Positions 42,415 to 52,603 of a DNA stretch of 64,000 nucleotides are shown here, piece after piece (position 1 is the first letter of the stretch; each line of letters opens with the position of its first letter). The position numbers were made by a program, and so were the translations under genes. The DNA lies in contig OY969623.1 of the NCBI GenBank assembly GCA_963701675.1, positions 4,588,001-4,652,000 on the forward strand, given 5' to 3'. The DNA is from G963701675 sp963701675. GTDB taxonomy: Bacteria; Planctomycetota; Planctomycetia; Gemmatales; Gemmataceae. A model generated the notes under the pieces. That model made no database searches. It saw only the letters and a program-made list of their open reading frames with translations, and was not told where the DNA came from.

Positions 42415-43757
42415 GCAATGGAGAAAGCGGAATACTAATAGTTGATTCCCCCAACAATACCATCGGGGGCGCCAATAGCGCGTTTCGGAACACCATTTCA
42501 GGCAACGGCCGTGCCGGCGTCCACCTGAACGGCAGCAGCGCAACTGGCAATGTGATTACCGCTAATCACATCGGCGCCAATGCCGGCGCCACGGCCAAAG
42601 TAGGGAATAACATCGGAATCCTCATCGATCAGGCCGCCAAGAACAATACGGTTGGCGGCACGTCGGCGGATGTGCGGAACGTCATCTCTGGTAATAAGCG
42701 TAACGGCGTGGCGTTAGGCGGAAACTTCACCAGTGGTAACGTCGTTCAGGGCAACTTCATCGGCACGGACTTTACCGGCACGCAAGCTCTCGGCAACCCG
42801 ACCGGGATATCGATCTTCCGGCTCGCATCCAACAACATTATCGGCGGCACGTCTAGCGGAGCAGGAAACGTCATTTCGGGAAACACGACCATAGGCGTTT
42901 CCATCACAAGCTTCGGCGCCACCGGGAATCAAGTGCTCGGCAACCGTATCGGAACCGTGGCCGGCGGTAACAGTCCGCTCCCCAACGGCGCCGGCGTCGC
43001 TGTGGCGGAGGGGGCGTTCAATAACGCCATCGGCGGCCTGGCTGCGGGCGCCGGCAACACGATCGCTCATAATGGCGCCGATGGCGTCCGCATCGGTGGC
43101 GGCACGGGCAACGCCATCCGCGGAAACGAGATCGCCAACAGCGGCGGCCTGGGAATCATCCTCGTTGATGGCGGCAACAACAACCAGCCGGCGCCCGTCA
43201 TCACTGCCGCGGTGTCGGGCGGCGGAACCACGACCATCGACGGAATGTTGACCGCCGTACCCAACACGACCTACGGCATCGACTTCTTTGCGAGCATGAC
43301 TTGCGATCCGTCCGGCTTTGGCGAGGGCAAGTTTTACTTCGGTAGCTCGGCGGAGACAACCGACGGAAGCGGCGTCGTGACGTTTTCTGAGACGTTCAAT
43401 GTTCCGGTGTTGCCGACTCACGTCATCACGGCAACGGCGACGAGTCCGGGCAATGATACGTCCGAGTTTTCTGCATGCCTCGTGGTGCCGACACCGCTTC
43501 CGCCGCTGAGGCCATCGCCCGTTACATGGGTGGTGCACGAACAGCAGACGCACGGCGAAATGTACCTAAATGTTCTTCCGATTTCTTGTCATGTCGGGGA
43601 TCATCCGCCGCCTCCGCCAGAACGAAGTAACGCCTCGAAAGCAACGCTGCCGAGTTTGGCACATCCCCTCCAACGCTTCCGCGATCCGACGAATCCGGCG
43701 GTTGACCTCGGCGTTGTTATCAGCGACATAGACTCGAACGATCACCGGGGATTCTAA
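42366..43757 (+). CDS. NYIGT-repeat beta-helix protein (P), C-terminal piece
   Basis: A 463-residue continuation with coils such as NYLGTDLLGTMALSNGESG, NFIGTDFTGTQALGNPTG and NRIGTVAGGNSPLPNGAG, alternating with GGTSSGAGNVISGN turns. The end is DFFASMTCDPSGFGEGKFYF and ITATATSPGNDTSEFSAC, the C-terminal beta-sandwich shared with Q-T. A 60-residue basic tail follows. The apparent start at 42366 is internal. Confidence 0.85.
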   Translation: MSRNYLGTDLLGTMALSNGESGILIVDSPNNTIGGANSAFRNTISGNGRAGVHLNGSSATGNVITANHIGANAGATAKVGNNIGILIDQAAKNNTVGGTSADVRNVISGNKRNGVALGGNFTSGNVVQGNFIGTDFTGTQALGNPTGISIFRLASNNIIGGTSSGAGNVISGNTTIGVSITSFGATGNQVLGNRIGTVAGGNSPLPNGAGVAVAEGAFNNAIGGLAAGAGNTIAHNGADGVRIGGGTGNAIRGNEIANSGGLGIILVDGGNNNQPAPVITAAVSGGGTTTIDGMLTAVPNTTYGIDFFASMTCDPSGFGEGKFYFGSSAETTDGSGVVTFSETFNVPVLPTHVITATATSPGNDTSEFSACLVVPTPLPPLRPSPVTWVVHEQQTHGEMYLNVLPISCHVGDHPPPPPERSNASKATLPSLAHPLQRFRDPTNPAVDLGVVISDIDSNDHRGF

Positions 43758-43828
43758 TTGCATCGTCCGACTGTCGGCGGTACGCTGATCTCCACTCGAC
43801 ATCCGATCCATCGATAAGGAGTTCGACC

Positions 43829-46800
43829 ATGCACCGCGGCCGCCGTCGCAGTTTTCGCCCGACGCTGGAGACTTTGGAAGGTCGTGTCCTCATGACCGTC
43901 TACCTGGTTACCAACACGGCGGACAGTGGTAGCGGCTCATTCCGGCAGGCGATTCTGGATTCGAATGCCAATACCGGTTACGACCTTATCGGCTTCAGCA
44001 TCGGCACGGGCGTGCAGACCATTACGCCCTTATCTGCGTTGCCGACTATCACCGACCCGGTAAACATCGATGCCGCGACTCAACCGGGCTTCTCGGGTAT
44101 GCCAATTATCGAGCTGAACGGAATCAATGCGGGACCCGGAGTGTCCGGACTGGAAATCACAGCGGGGGGCACTTGGGTTAGAGGTTTTGTGATTAACCGT
44201 TTTTTTGACGCGGCCATTCATCTCCGATTAGCCGGCAATAATGTCATTTACAGCTGTTTCTTGGGAACAGATGTACCGGGCACTGCAGCTCAGCCTAACC
44301 AATACGGCGTCCTGGTATCGGACAACTCGAACAACAACATCATCGGATCCAGTAGTTTCAGCAACGTGATTTCGGGCAATTCCAGTATCGGTGTGAGCCT
44401 GGGATACAACGGGACCATTACAACTGGCAACATGGTCTACGGTAACTTCATCGGGACCGATGCAACGGGTACGGCCAGCCTGGGGAACCAGTACGGTGTC
44501 GTGGTCAACGGCGGCGCAGCCAACACCGAGATCGGCCACGTACTGCAAGGCAATGTGATCTCCGGCAACGTCGCCGACGGCCTGACGATTGCTGGAACGT
44601 TTACTACGGTGCTCGGCAACCACATCGGCACCAATCCAGCGGGTACGGCGGCCATCCCCAACGGCGGCAACGGCATTCTCACGTACGGCACGAAAACCCT
44701 GATTGGCGGCACCTTGCTTCAATCCCGAAATATCATTTCCGGGAATGGCGCCTCCGGCATTGTTGTTAAGGGAATCGACGAACGCGTTCTGAATAACTAC
44801 ATCGGGACCGATATCACGGGGAGCGTTGCGGTCCCCAACGCAGGGCATGGCGTCGAAGTCGGGATTGGAGCAAGTGGACCCACGATTGGCGGCACGGCCG
44901 CCGGATTTCGCAACGTCATTTCGGGGAATGCCCAAAACGGTGTTGCCATCGGAGGCGCGGGTGTCTTGGTGATAGGGAACTACATCGGCACCGATGCCAC
45001 TGGCACGCTCGGCGTGGGAAACCTGGCAGGCGGTATATTGATCTATTTTGGGTCTACCATCGGAATTGGAGGACCAGCACCCGGTGAAGGCAACGTCATT
45101 GCGGGAAACGGAAGTTACAACATTTTCGCCGTTGGCGCCGGCGCCTTTATCCAGGGGAACTACATCGGTACGGACGCGACCGGCTCGGTCGGCCTTTCCG
45201 CTTCTGCAAACGGCATCATGATCGATTCCGCAACCGCTACCATCGGCGGCACCGCACCTGGCGCTGGCAATCTCATTTCCGGAAATTTCGCGGGTGTGTA
45301 CATGAAAGCCAGCGGCGGTAACCTCGTTCAGGGAAATCGAATCGGGACGAACGCCAACGGGACCGCGGCGGTTCCTAACTCCTACGGCATCTGGTGCGAT
45401 GGCGCGTCGTCCAACTTCATCGGAGGCACAGGGGCTGGAGCGCGTAACCTGGTGTCGGGTAACATCAACGACGGCATCGTTATTGGTACCTTTGCGTCGG
45501 GAAACTTGATCGAGGGGAACTTTATTGGGACGGATGTTACGGGAACGTCGGCGCTTGGTAATGGTCGCGACGGCGTCTTCATCAATTCCGGAGCCAATGG
45601 CAACACCGTCGGCGGATTGTCGAGTAGCGCGACGAACATTATCTCCGGCAACGCCCGGGCCGGCGTGCATCTCAGTAATTCAGGGACCTCGAACAACACC
45701 GTCATTTGCAACCGCATCGGCACGGATGTGACAGGCACGGCAAAAATCCCCAACAATATCGGCGTCCTCATCGACCTGGCGGCCAGTAACAATGTCGTCG
45801 GCGGCGCCAGCGTGTCGGCGCGCAACATCATTTCCGGCAACAGCCGCATCGGCGTGGCCATCGGCGGCAACAACACGAACGCGAACCGCGTCGAGGGCAA
45901 TTACATCGGCACGGATGCCACGGGAAGCCAAGCGCTTTCTAATCCCGTCGGCGTCAACGTATTCCGCCTGGCGAAGAACAACATCATTGGCGGCGCCGGT
46001 CCCGGCAAGTCAAACGTGATCTCAGGGAATTCCAGCACCGGCGTACTGATTCGCAACAATGGTACGACCGGGAATGACGTGCGTTGGAATTACATTGGTA
46101 CGGACCCATCCGGAAACCTGCCGATTCCCAACAAGCTCGGGATTTCGGTGAATGATTTCGCGAGCGGTAGCCTTATCGACGGCAACGCCATCGCCTTCAA
46201 CACAACCGAGGGCATCCTCATCGATAACGCAACCGGGATTGAGATCCGCACTAACTCGATCAAGGACAACACCAGTAAGGGGATTCGGCTCAACAACAAT
46301 GGCAACAACCTACAACCGTATCCGACGATCACATCCGTTACGAATGGCGGCGGAAGCATTACGATAGTGGGGACGCTAACGGCGGCCTCGCTCACTACTT
46401 TCTCTCTGGATTTCTTCGCTAACCCGCTTTGCGACGGGTCAGGATTCGGCGAAGGCCAAACTTACATTGGCAGCAAGTCGGTCTTTACCAACGGTGCAGG
46501 CTCGGTTGCGTTCTCGGCGACTTTTGCCGCGAACGTGCCCTCCGGCTACATGGTCGCGGCGACGGCAACCCGTACGAACGGCGATACGTCGGAATTTTCT
46601 GCATGCTTCTTGGCGCCTATACCGCCGGCCCCGCCGCCGCCCGTTTTCTGGATTCCGACAGTGCCGTTGAACGCTGAGGCGCTCACTTTCTTCTACTTGC
46701 CTGAGAAACCGACGAACGATTTTCTGCGACCATTCGGAGATACTGAGGACGCATTGGTGTCAACGTGCACTGGTACACCGGTACGGACCAACCACCGGCC

Positions 46801-46879
46801 GCAGCTTGACGCCGGCGGATTAGCGAACGCGATCGACGATGACGCCGGGATCAGTGCTGACAACTCTCTAACGTTCTAA
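43829..46879 (+). CDS. NYIGT-repeat beta-helix surface protein (Q)
   Basis: A complete 1016-residue protein. The leader MHRGRRRSFRPTLETLEGRV then LMTVYLVTNTA carries the planctomycete motif, and a CSLREA-like segment (GSGSFRQAILDSNANTGYD) and ITDPVNIDAATQPGFSG follow. From about residue 120 to 830 there are tandem coils of 40-45 residues: NYIGTDATGTxxxGNxxGV, then a variable turn, then GGxxxxxRNVISGN. The C-terminus holds DGSGFGEGQTYIGS and NGDTSEFSACFLAP. ATG with AAGGAG upstream. It lies 71 bases after P and 33 bases before R. The repeated N-V-I-S-G-N ladder is typical of asparagine-rich beta-helices; no enzyme signature is seen. Confidence 0.94.
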   Translation: MHRGRRRSFRPTLETLEGRVLMTVYLVTNTADSGSGSFRQAILDSNANTGYDLIGFSIGTGVQTITPLSALPTITDPVNIDAATQPGFSGMPIIELNGINAGPGVSGLEITAGGTWVRGFVINRFFDAAIHLRLAGNNVIYSCFLGTDVPGTAAQPNQYGVLVSDNSNNNIIGSSSFSNVISGNSSIGVSLGYNGTITTGNMVYGNFIGTDATGTASLGNQYGVVVNGGAANTEIGHVLQGNVISGNVADGLTIAGTFTTVLGNHIGTNPAGTAAIPNGGNGILTYGTKTLIGGTLLQSRNIISGNGASGIVVKGIDERVLNNYIGTDITGSVAVPNAGHGVEVGIGASGPTIGGTAAGFRNVISGNAQNGVAIGGAGVLVIGNYIGTDATGTLGVGNLAGGILIYFGSTIGIGGPAPGEGNVIAGNGSYNIFAVGAGAFIQGNYIGTDATGSVGLSASANGIMIDSATATIGGTAPGAGNLISGNFAGVYMKASGGNLVQGNRIGTNANGTAAVPNSYGIWCDGASSNFIGGTGAGARNLVSGNINDGIVIGTFASGNLIEGNFIGTDVTGTSALGNGRDGVFINSGANGNTVGGLSSSATNIISGNARAGVHLSNSGTSNNTVICNRIGTDVTGTAKIPNNIGVLIDLAASNNVVGGASVSARNIISGNSRIGVAIGGNNTNANRVEGNYIGTDATGSQALSNPVGVNVFRLAKNNIIGGAGPGKSNVISGNSSTGVLIRNNGTTGNDVRWNYIGTDPSGNLPIPNKLGISVNDFASGSLIDGNAIAFNTTEGILIDNATGIEIRTNSIKDNTSKGIRLNNNGNNLQPYPTITSVTNGGGSITIVGTLTAASLTTFSLDFFANPLCDGSGFGEGQTYIGSKSVFTNGAGSVAFSATFAANVPSGYMVAATATRTNGDTSEFSACFLAPIPPAPPPPVFWIPTVPLNAEALTFFYLPEKPTNDFLRPFGDTEDALVSTCTGTPVRTNHRPQLDAGGLANAIDDDAGISADNSLTF

Positions 46880-46912
46880 TCGTAAACCGATCCATGAGAA
46901 AGGAATTCCGCC

Positions 46913-47626
46913 ATGCCTCTTTCGGTTCCACACCATACTTACCGCCCGCGTCTTGAAGCACTCGAAATTCGCGAGCTACTAGCCACATACACCGTGGTCA
47001 ACACCGCCGACGCGGGCGCTGGCTCGTTCCGCCAGGCGATCCTGGATGCGAATACAAACACCGGCACTGATATCATCAACTTCAGCATCGGCAGCGGCGT
47101 GCAAACCATTACGCCGCTGTCGGCGCTACCTACCATTACAGACCCCGTGACGATCAACGCCACCACGCAACCGGGCTATGCTGGATCTCCACTGATCGAG
47201 CTGAACGGCAGCAGTGCGGGCGCTGGCGCATCCGGTCTAAAGATCACGGGAGGGTCGACCGTAGTGCGCGCGTTGGTGATTAACCTTTTCGATCAAGCCG
47301 GAAATCGGCTCGAGACTGTCGGATTCAATGAGCTCTACTCCAGCTACATAGGAACGGACGTCACGGGAGGCAGTGCTTTGGCCAACCGGTATGGCGTCCT
47401 GGTCACGAACAATGCGACGAACAATTTCACAAGGATCCTTCAACATTACGGTAGGCGGTACGGGTTCGGGAACCGGGAACGTCATCTCCGGGAACACATC
47501 TTCAGGCGTGAAGGTGGATGGAAGTCTCAATCTGATCCTCGGAAATTACATCGGACTCGATGCCGCGGGTTCGGCCGGCATAGGGAACACAGATGGTGTA
47601 ATCCTAAGCAGCACGGCACAGAATAA
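46913..47626 (+). CDS. NYIGT-repeat beta-helix protein (R), N-terminal piece
   Basis: ATG 46913 with AAGGAA upstream. It starts MPLSVPHHTYRPRLEALEIR, with the planctomycete motif LEALEIRELLA. The CSLREA-like segment (GAGSFRQAILDANTNTGTDI) and ITDPVTINATTQPGYAG block are nearly the same as in Q. About 170 residues are in frame. At TTT 47425-47427 one extra T disrupts it; removing it gives NNSQGSFNITVGGTGSG. The remainder of this frame is not meaningful. R lies 33 bases after Q, within the same plus-strand series. Confidence 0.85.
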   Translation: MPLSVPHHTYRPRLEALEIRELLATYTVVNTADAGAGSFRQAILDANTNTGTDIINFSIGSGVQTITPLSALPTITDPVTINATTQPGYAGSPLIELNGSSAGAGASGLKITGGSTVVRALVINLFDQAGNRLETVGFNELYSSYIGTDVTGGSALANRYGVLVTNNATNNFTRILQHYGRRYGFGNRERHLREHIFRREGGWKSQSDPRKLHRTRCRGFGRHREHRWCNPKQHGTE

Positions 47627-49823
47627 CCAAATTGGCGGAACAACTGCGGCCGCGCGGAACGTCATTTCAGGTAATTACTTCGGCATTAACGACACGGGCA
47701 CAGGTACGGTCATCCAAGGTAATTACATCGGCCCGGATGTGACCGGAACGGTCGTTGTGTGGAATCACAACGGGATCGCCACGGGCGGGAATTCGAGCAC
47801 GATTGGCGGCACCGCTCCCGGCGCCGGTAATCTGATTTCATTCAACTACATCGGCTTAGTGACATATGCAGGCTCCCAAGTCGTTCTGGGAAATCTGATA
47901 GGAACGGACAAGACTGGGACCATAGGGCTCGGAAATGCTAATGGTGGTATCAGCACTTCCGGCGGCAACATACTCATTGGAGGCACAAGCGCGGCGGCAC
48001 GAAACATCATTTCTGCGAACGGCGGGTTCAACGTCCTGTTCTTTGGCGGCGCTGCCGTCATCCAAGGAAACTACATCGGTCCTGATGTGACTGGAACCAT
48101 ACCGTTAACTGCCACTATGGGCGGCATACTTGTCGCCAATGGTGCAACCGGATGCACGATTGGTGGCACAAGCGCAGGCGCCGGGAATGTCCTTTCGGGA
48201 AACCTTGCAGGTGTTTACCTTGATGGGTTTGCAAACGTAATCGAAGGCAATCGTATCGGCACGGATCCCACCGGTACTACTGCGGTGCCTAATACGTGGG
48301 GCATTTTCTTCGACTCTAATGCCTCCGGCAATACCATCGGTGGAACGGTGGCCGCCGCCCGTAATCTTATTTCCGGCAACCTATTGGACGGCGTTTTGAT
48401 CACCGGAGCTAATGCCACGGGAAACCTAATTCGGGGTAATTACATCGGCACGGATGTAACCGGAACTCTCGCCCTTGCTAATGGCCGCGACGGAGTCCTG
48501 ATTGAGCAGGGCGCCAACGGCAACACCGTGGGCGGCGCCTCCAGCACGGCCACGAACATCATCTCGGGCAACGGAGGATCCGGCGTTCATTTGGCGAGTG
48601 TGGGAACCACGAACAATTCCATCATCCGCAATCGCATCGGCACGGACGTGACCGGAACCGCAAAGATCGGCAACACCATCGGAGTTCAAATCAACCAAGG
48701 GGCGAGCAACAACCTCGTTGGAGGCACCAGCGCGGCCGACCGCAACATCATTTCCGGAAACAGCCGCATCGGCGTAGGCATCGGCGGCAATAACTCGAAC
48801 GCCAACCGCGTCGAGGGTAATTACATCGGGACCGATTGGACGGGCAGCGTCGCGCTGAGCAATCCTGTTGGCGTCAAAATCTTCCGCCTCGCAAAGAACA
48901 ACATCATCGGCGGCACGAGCTTGTCGAAGACCAACGTGATATCGGGAAACAGCAGCGTAGGCGTACTTATTCGCGACAATGGCACCACCGGCAATTTGGT
49001 GCAATGGAATTACATCGGCACAGACCCAACAGGCAACTCGCCGATTCCGAACCGAGTCGGCGTCACAATCGACACCTTGGCCAGTGGCAGCCTCATCGAC
49101 GGCAATGGGATCGAGTTCAACGCCTTTGAAGGTATCCTCGTCGATAACGCCATTAGCAATCGCATTCGTATCAACGTTATCCGTGACAACGGCGGTAAAG
49201 GGATTCGGCTCATCAACAATGGCAATAACCTGCAGCCGTTTCCCACCATTACCTCAATTATTAATGGCGGCGGGAGCATCACGATAAGCGGGAACCTGAA
49301 CGCTGCGCCCAGCACGACGTACGCCCTCGAATTTTTCTCCAATCCCGTGTGCGACGGGTCGGGCTTCGGCGAAGGGCGGTATTTCATCGGCACGCAATCG
49401 TTTACCACCAACGGCACCGGATTTGTTGCGTTCGCTCCGACATTCACCGCAAATGTCCCCTCGGGGTACATGATTACGTCAACCGCGACAAGCCCCACGA
49501 CCGACACGTCGGAATTCTCGGCGTGCGTGCTGGCGCCGCTGCCGCCGGCGCCAGACGCGCCGCCAATCGACTTGCATCCGATGACGCCTACACCGCTCGC
49601 TGCGCTATTGCCTGAGTTGGGACTGGCGTCTGCAAGTCCCATGCAAGTGCGCTTAATGCCGACTTCATACCAACCGGGATCACCTTCCAACGCCGTACCG
49701 GTACGGATCAACCTCGCCAAATCGCGGGTATTCTTCGAGAACTCTAATGACGTCTCATTTTTGTGGCCATTCGGCGAAGAGAAATCGGATGTCCTTGTAA
49801 CGATTCCTCGTCAACGAGCGTGA
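47373..49823 (+). CDS. NYIGT-repeat beta-helix protein (R), main piece
   Basis: An 816-residue continuation; the joined protein is 969 residues. Tandem coils of about 42 residues include NYIGLDAAGSAGIGNTDGV, NYIGPDVTGTVVVWNHNG and NRIGTDVTGTAKIGNTIGV, separated by GGTSAAARNIIS. The last 250 residues (from NRVEGNYIGTD onward) are close to the end of Q, including DGSGFGEGRYFIGT, so the 3' halves of the two genes are paralogous. The tail is rich in proline. The apparent start at 47373 is internal. Confidence 0.87.
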   Translation: MLWPTGMASWSRTMRRTISQGSFNITVGGTGSGTGNVISGNTSSGVKVDGSLNLILGNYIGLDAAGSAGIGNTDGVILSSTAQNNQIGGTTAAARNVISGNYFGINDTGTGTVIQGNYIGPDVTGTVVVWNHNGIATGGNSSTIGGTAPGAGNLISFNYIGLVTYAGSQVVLGNLIGTDKTGTIGLGNANGGISTSGGNILIGGTSAAARNIISANGGFNVLFFGGAAVIQGNYIGPDVTGTIPLTATMGGILVANGATGCTIGGTSAGAGNVLSGNLAGVYLDGFANVIEGNRIGTDPTGTTAVPNTWGIFFDSNASGNTIGGTVAAARNLISGNLLDGVLITGANATGNLIRGNYIGTDVTGTLALANGRDGVLIEQGANGNTVGGASSTATNIISGNGGSGVHLASVGTTNNSIIRNRIGTDVTGTAKIGNTIGVQINQGASNNLVGGTSAADRNIISGNSRIGVGIGGNNSNANRVEGNYIGTDWTGSVALSNPVGVKIFRLAKNNIIGGTSLSKTNVISGNSSVGVLIRDNGTTGNLVQWNYIGTDPTGNSPIPNRVGVTIDTLASGSLIDGNGIEFNAFEGILVDNAISNRIRINVIRDNGGKGIRLINNGNNLQPFPTITSIINGGGSITISGNLNAAPSTTYALEFFSNPVCDGSGFGEGRYFIGTQSFTTNGTGFVAFAPTFTANVPSGYMITSTATSPTTDTSEFSACVLAPLPPAPDAPPIDLHPMTPTPLAALLPELGLASASPMQVRLMPTSYQPGSPSNAVPVRINLAKSRVFFENSNDVSFLWPFGEEKSDVLVTIPRQRA

Positions 49824-49877
49824 TCGGCGGCGGAGCATCCGTGGTGATTTGTCGTCCTTCTGCTTGAGAGTATTCCA

Positions 49878-52502
49878 ATGACCCACTCCCGATTTCGGCG
49901 ATTCTTACCACGTCTTGAACCGTTGGAAGGACGATTGCTTCCGACGACGTACATGGTGACCAATACGAACAACAGCGGCGCGGGCTCGCTACGCCGTGCT
50001 ATTCAGGATGCGAACGGCAACGCGGGGGCCGACTCCATTCTGTTCAACATTGCTGGCGCCGGCGTGCATACGATCACGCCGTCGTCGGCACTACCCAAGA
50101 TCACGGGCCCCGTGATCCTTGACGCGACGTCGGAACCGGGGTACGCCGGCACACCACTCATCGAACTCAACGGCAGCGGTGTTGGGTTCGACCAGGCGGC
50201 ACTTTGGATCACCGGCAACGGTTCGACCATCAAGGGACTCGCCGTCAACCGCACGACTACGACATGGGGTATTCGCATCGATGGCTCGAACAACACCATC
50301 CGCGCCAACTTCATCGGCATCGACCCGACGGGCACGATTGCCCGGCCGAACAGTATCGGCGTCTTGATCTATTCGGGTACGGGCAATGTCATTGGTGGAC
50401 CTACCGCCGCGGACCGAAATGTTATTTCCGGGAATGACTTCGAGGGCATCAAGATTTCGGACGCCGACGGCAATACGGTGGAAGGCAATTACATCGGAAC
50501 GACCGCAAGCGGCGCGACGCCGCTAGGAAACACCGGTGTAGGTATTGTCATCGGTACATCGTTGTTTGACGGCTATCACAATGGAACCAGCTCGGCAGAA
50601 AACGTGATTCGCAAGAACGTCATTTCCGGCAATGCCGCCGGGGTGCAGATGCTCAACCCCGATTCGATCGACAATCTAATCGTCGGCAACTTCATCGGAA
50701 TCAACGCCGCGGGCTCGGCTGCCATCGGGAATACCTTCATGGGGATTGGTATTTTCAACGCGCCGAACAACCAGGTCGGCGGGACTAATGTCGCGGACCG
50801 GAACGTCATCGCCGGCAACGCGACTGGCATTGCAATCACGACGGAAGTCAACGCGTTTTGGGTCACCGGAACGGCATCCGCAAACGCAATCCTCAACAAT
50901 TACATAGGCACCGACAGTACAGGAACCGTTGCACTGGGCAACGTCGACGGAATCATCGTGCAAGACTCGCCCGACACCGTCATCGGAGGAACGACGGCGA
51001 GCGCCCGTAATCTTATCTCCGGCAACACGCAAAACGGGCTATGGATTGCGTTGGCAGGATCGACAGGCACGATCGCACAAGGAAATTACATCGGCACGAC
51101 CGCAAGCGGGGCCGCCGCTTTGGCGAATGGTCGAGACGGCGTGTACATCGAGGGAGGCGCCACCCTCAACACCATCGGCGGCACGGCAAACGGGGCCGGC
51201 AATGTCATCTCGGCCAATGGGCGAGGCGGCATTCACATTGCCGGTGTCGGCACTTCGTTCAACTCAGTCGAAGGAAATCGTGTCGGCACCAACGCCGCGG
51301 GAACGGCCAAGCTGGGGAACACGATTGGAGTGTTGATCGATCAAGGCGCCAGCAGCAACACCGTCGGCGGCGAGACCGCTGCGGCGCGGAATCTGCTTTC
51401 GGGCAACAAGCGCGCCGGCATCGGCATCGGCGGGACCAACTCCGACGACAACGTTGTGCAGGGAAACTACATCGGCACGGATGTCACCGGCCTGAATCCA
51501 CTAGGCAACTCGACCGGATTGAACGTTTTCCGTCGCGCCAGCAACAACATCGTCGGCGGGACTTCCCCAGCCGCCCGCAACGTCATCGCCGGCAACGGCG
51601 GTACCGGCATTGCCATTCGCGATCAGTTCACCGACGGAAACACCATCATCGGAAACTACATCGGCGTCGGGGCCAACGGCGTCAATGCCATGGGAAACTT
51701 CCAAGGAATCACGATTACGGGCTTGGCCGGCAACACCATCGTCGGCGGGACGGTCGCCGGCGCCGGCAACGTCATTGCTCATTCGTCGTTGGAAGCCGTT
51801 CTCGTGGAAGCCGGGGTCGGAAATGCCATCCGCGCCAATTCCATGTTCAACAACAACCCCGGCATCGTCCTGTTGAATGCCGCCAATAACGACCAGCCGG
51901 CGCCGGTAATCACATCCGCGACAACGGGCGGTGGGATCGTTTCCATTAACGGCAGTCTGACCGCCACCGCCGATACAATTTACAGTCTTGATTTCTTCGC
52001 GAGCGATGCTTGTCACTGGTCCGGTTTCGGCGAAGGGCAGAACTACATTGGCAGCGCGGACATCGTAACGGACAGCAACGGCGACGCAACCTTCACGGAG
52101 ATGTTCAGCGCCTCGGTACCATCCGGGAATTTCATCACCGCCACGGCCACGAGTCCGGAAAATGATACGTCGGTGTTTTCTGCGTGTTTTGCATTGCCGG
52201 CGCCGCTACCGCCGGGCCCGGGACGATCGCATACGTCGCTGGCGACCGCACTCGAATCATTTGATCGCTTCGGTCTGATGTCCTTGACCGGTAAGGCGAC
52301 CAAACCGGTAAATGTTGTGGTGTCGGCGACCGGGGGCTCGACAGCCCAGGCAAATCAAGAGAACCCCACGAGCTCATCACATTTCGATGTCATCCACCGC
52401 CCGGTTCCTGGTCCGGGAATTGCTGCACTTATTTGCTTGCACTCGGAATCTCCCGCCGGTATCCTTAGCCCCATTCCTGCTACCAACCCTGAGATGTATT
52501 AA
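49878..52502 (+). CDS. NYIGT-repeat beta-helix surface protein (S)
   Basis: A complete 874-residue protein. The leader MTHSRFRRFLPRLEPLEGRL then LPTTYMVTNTN carries the planctomycete motif, and a CSLREA-like segment (GAGSLRRAIQDANGNAGADS) follows. Coils such as NYIGTTASGATPLGNTGVG, NFIGINAAGSAAIGNTFMG and NRVGTNAAGTAKLGNTIGV run to about residue 690. The C-terminal sandwich DACHWSGFGEGQNYIGSAD and ENDTSVFSACF follows, then a 100-residue unstructured tail. The gap to R is 54 bases and to T 101 bases. It has fewer Asn-Ile-Ile turns than Q or R, consistent with an older split. Confidence 0.94.
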   Translation: MTHSRFRRFLPRLEPLEGRLLPTTYMVTNTNNSGAGSLRRAIQDANGNAGADSILFNIAGAGVHTITPSSALPKITGPVILDATSEPGYAGTPLIELNGSGVGFDQAALWITGNGSTIKGLAVNRTTTTWGIRIDGSNNTIRANFIGIDPTGTIARPNSIGVLIYSGTGNVIGGPTAADRNVISGNDFEGIKISDADGNTVEGNYIGTTASGATPLGNTGVGIVIGTSLFDGYHNGTSSAENVIRKNVISGNAAGVQMLNPDSIDNLIVGNFIGINAAGSAAIGNTFMGIGIFNAPNNQVGGTNVADRNVIAGNATGIAITTEVNAFWVTGTASANAILNNYIGTDSTGTVALGNVDGIIVQDSPDTVIGGTTASARNLISGNTQNGLWIALAGSTGTIAQGNYIGTTASGAAALANGRDGVYIEGGATLNTIGGTANGAGNVISANGRGGIHIAGVGTSFNSVEGNRVGTNAAGTAKLGNTIGVLIDQGASSNTVGGETAAARNLLSGNKRAGIGIGGTNSDDNVVQGNYIGTDVTGLNPLGNSTGLNVFRRASNNIVGGTSPAARNVIAGNGGTGIAIRDQFTDGNTIIGNYIGVGANGVNAMGNFQGITITGLAGNTIVGGTVAGAGNVIAHSSLEAVLVEAGVGNAIRANSMFNNNPGIVLLNAANNDQPAPVITSATTGGGIVSINGSLTATADTIYSLDFFASDACHWSGFGEGQNYIGSADIVTDSNGDATFTEMFSASVPSGNFITATATSPENDTSVFSACFALPAPLPPGPGRSHTSLATALESFDRFGLMSLTGKATKPVNVVVSATGGSTAQANQENPTSSSHFDVIHRPVPGPGIAALICLHSESPAGILSPIPATNPEMY

Positions 52503-52603
52503 TCGCGCACAACCATGCCTCGCCCAGTTCTCACGACACGGCTTGATCGCCCTCGGCGGGTGCCGGGGCCGCGTTATTTTTCACTTGCCTTTAGGAGTTC
52601 ACC

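Noticed and set aside
44228..45670. Minus-strand 480-residue frame opposite helix gene Q
   Set aside because: It is antisense to tandem NYIGT repeats; its translation is itself repetitive (AADGxxVxxDAV) and has no leader or domain.
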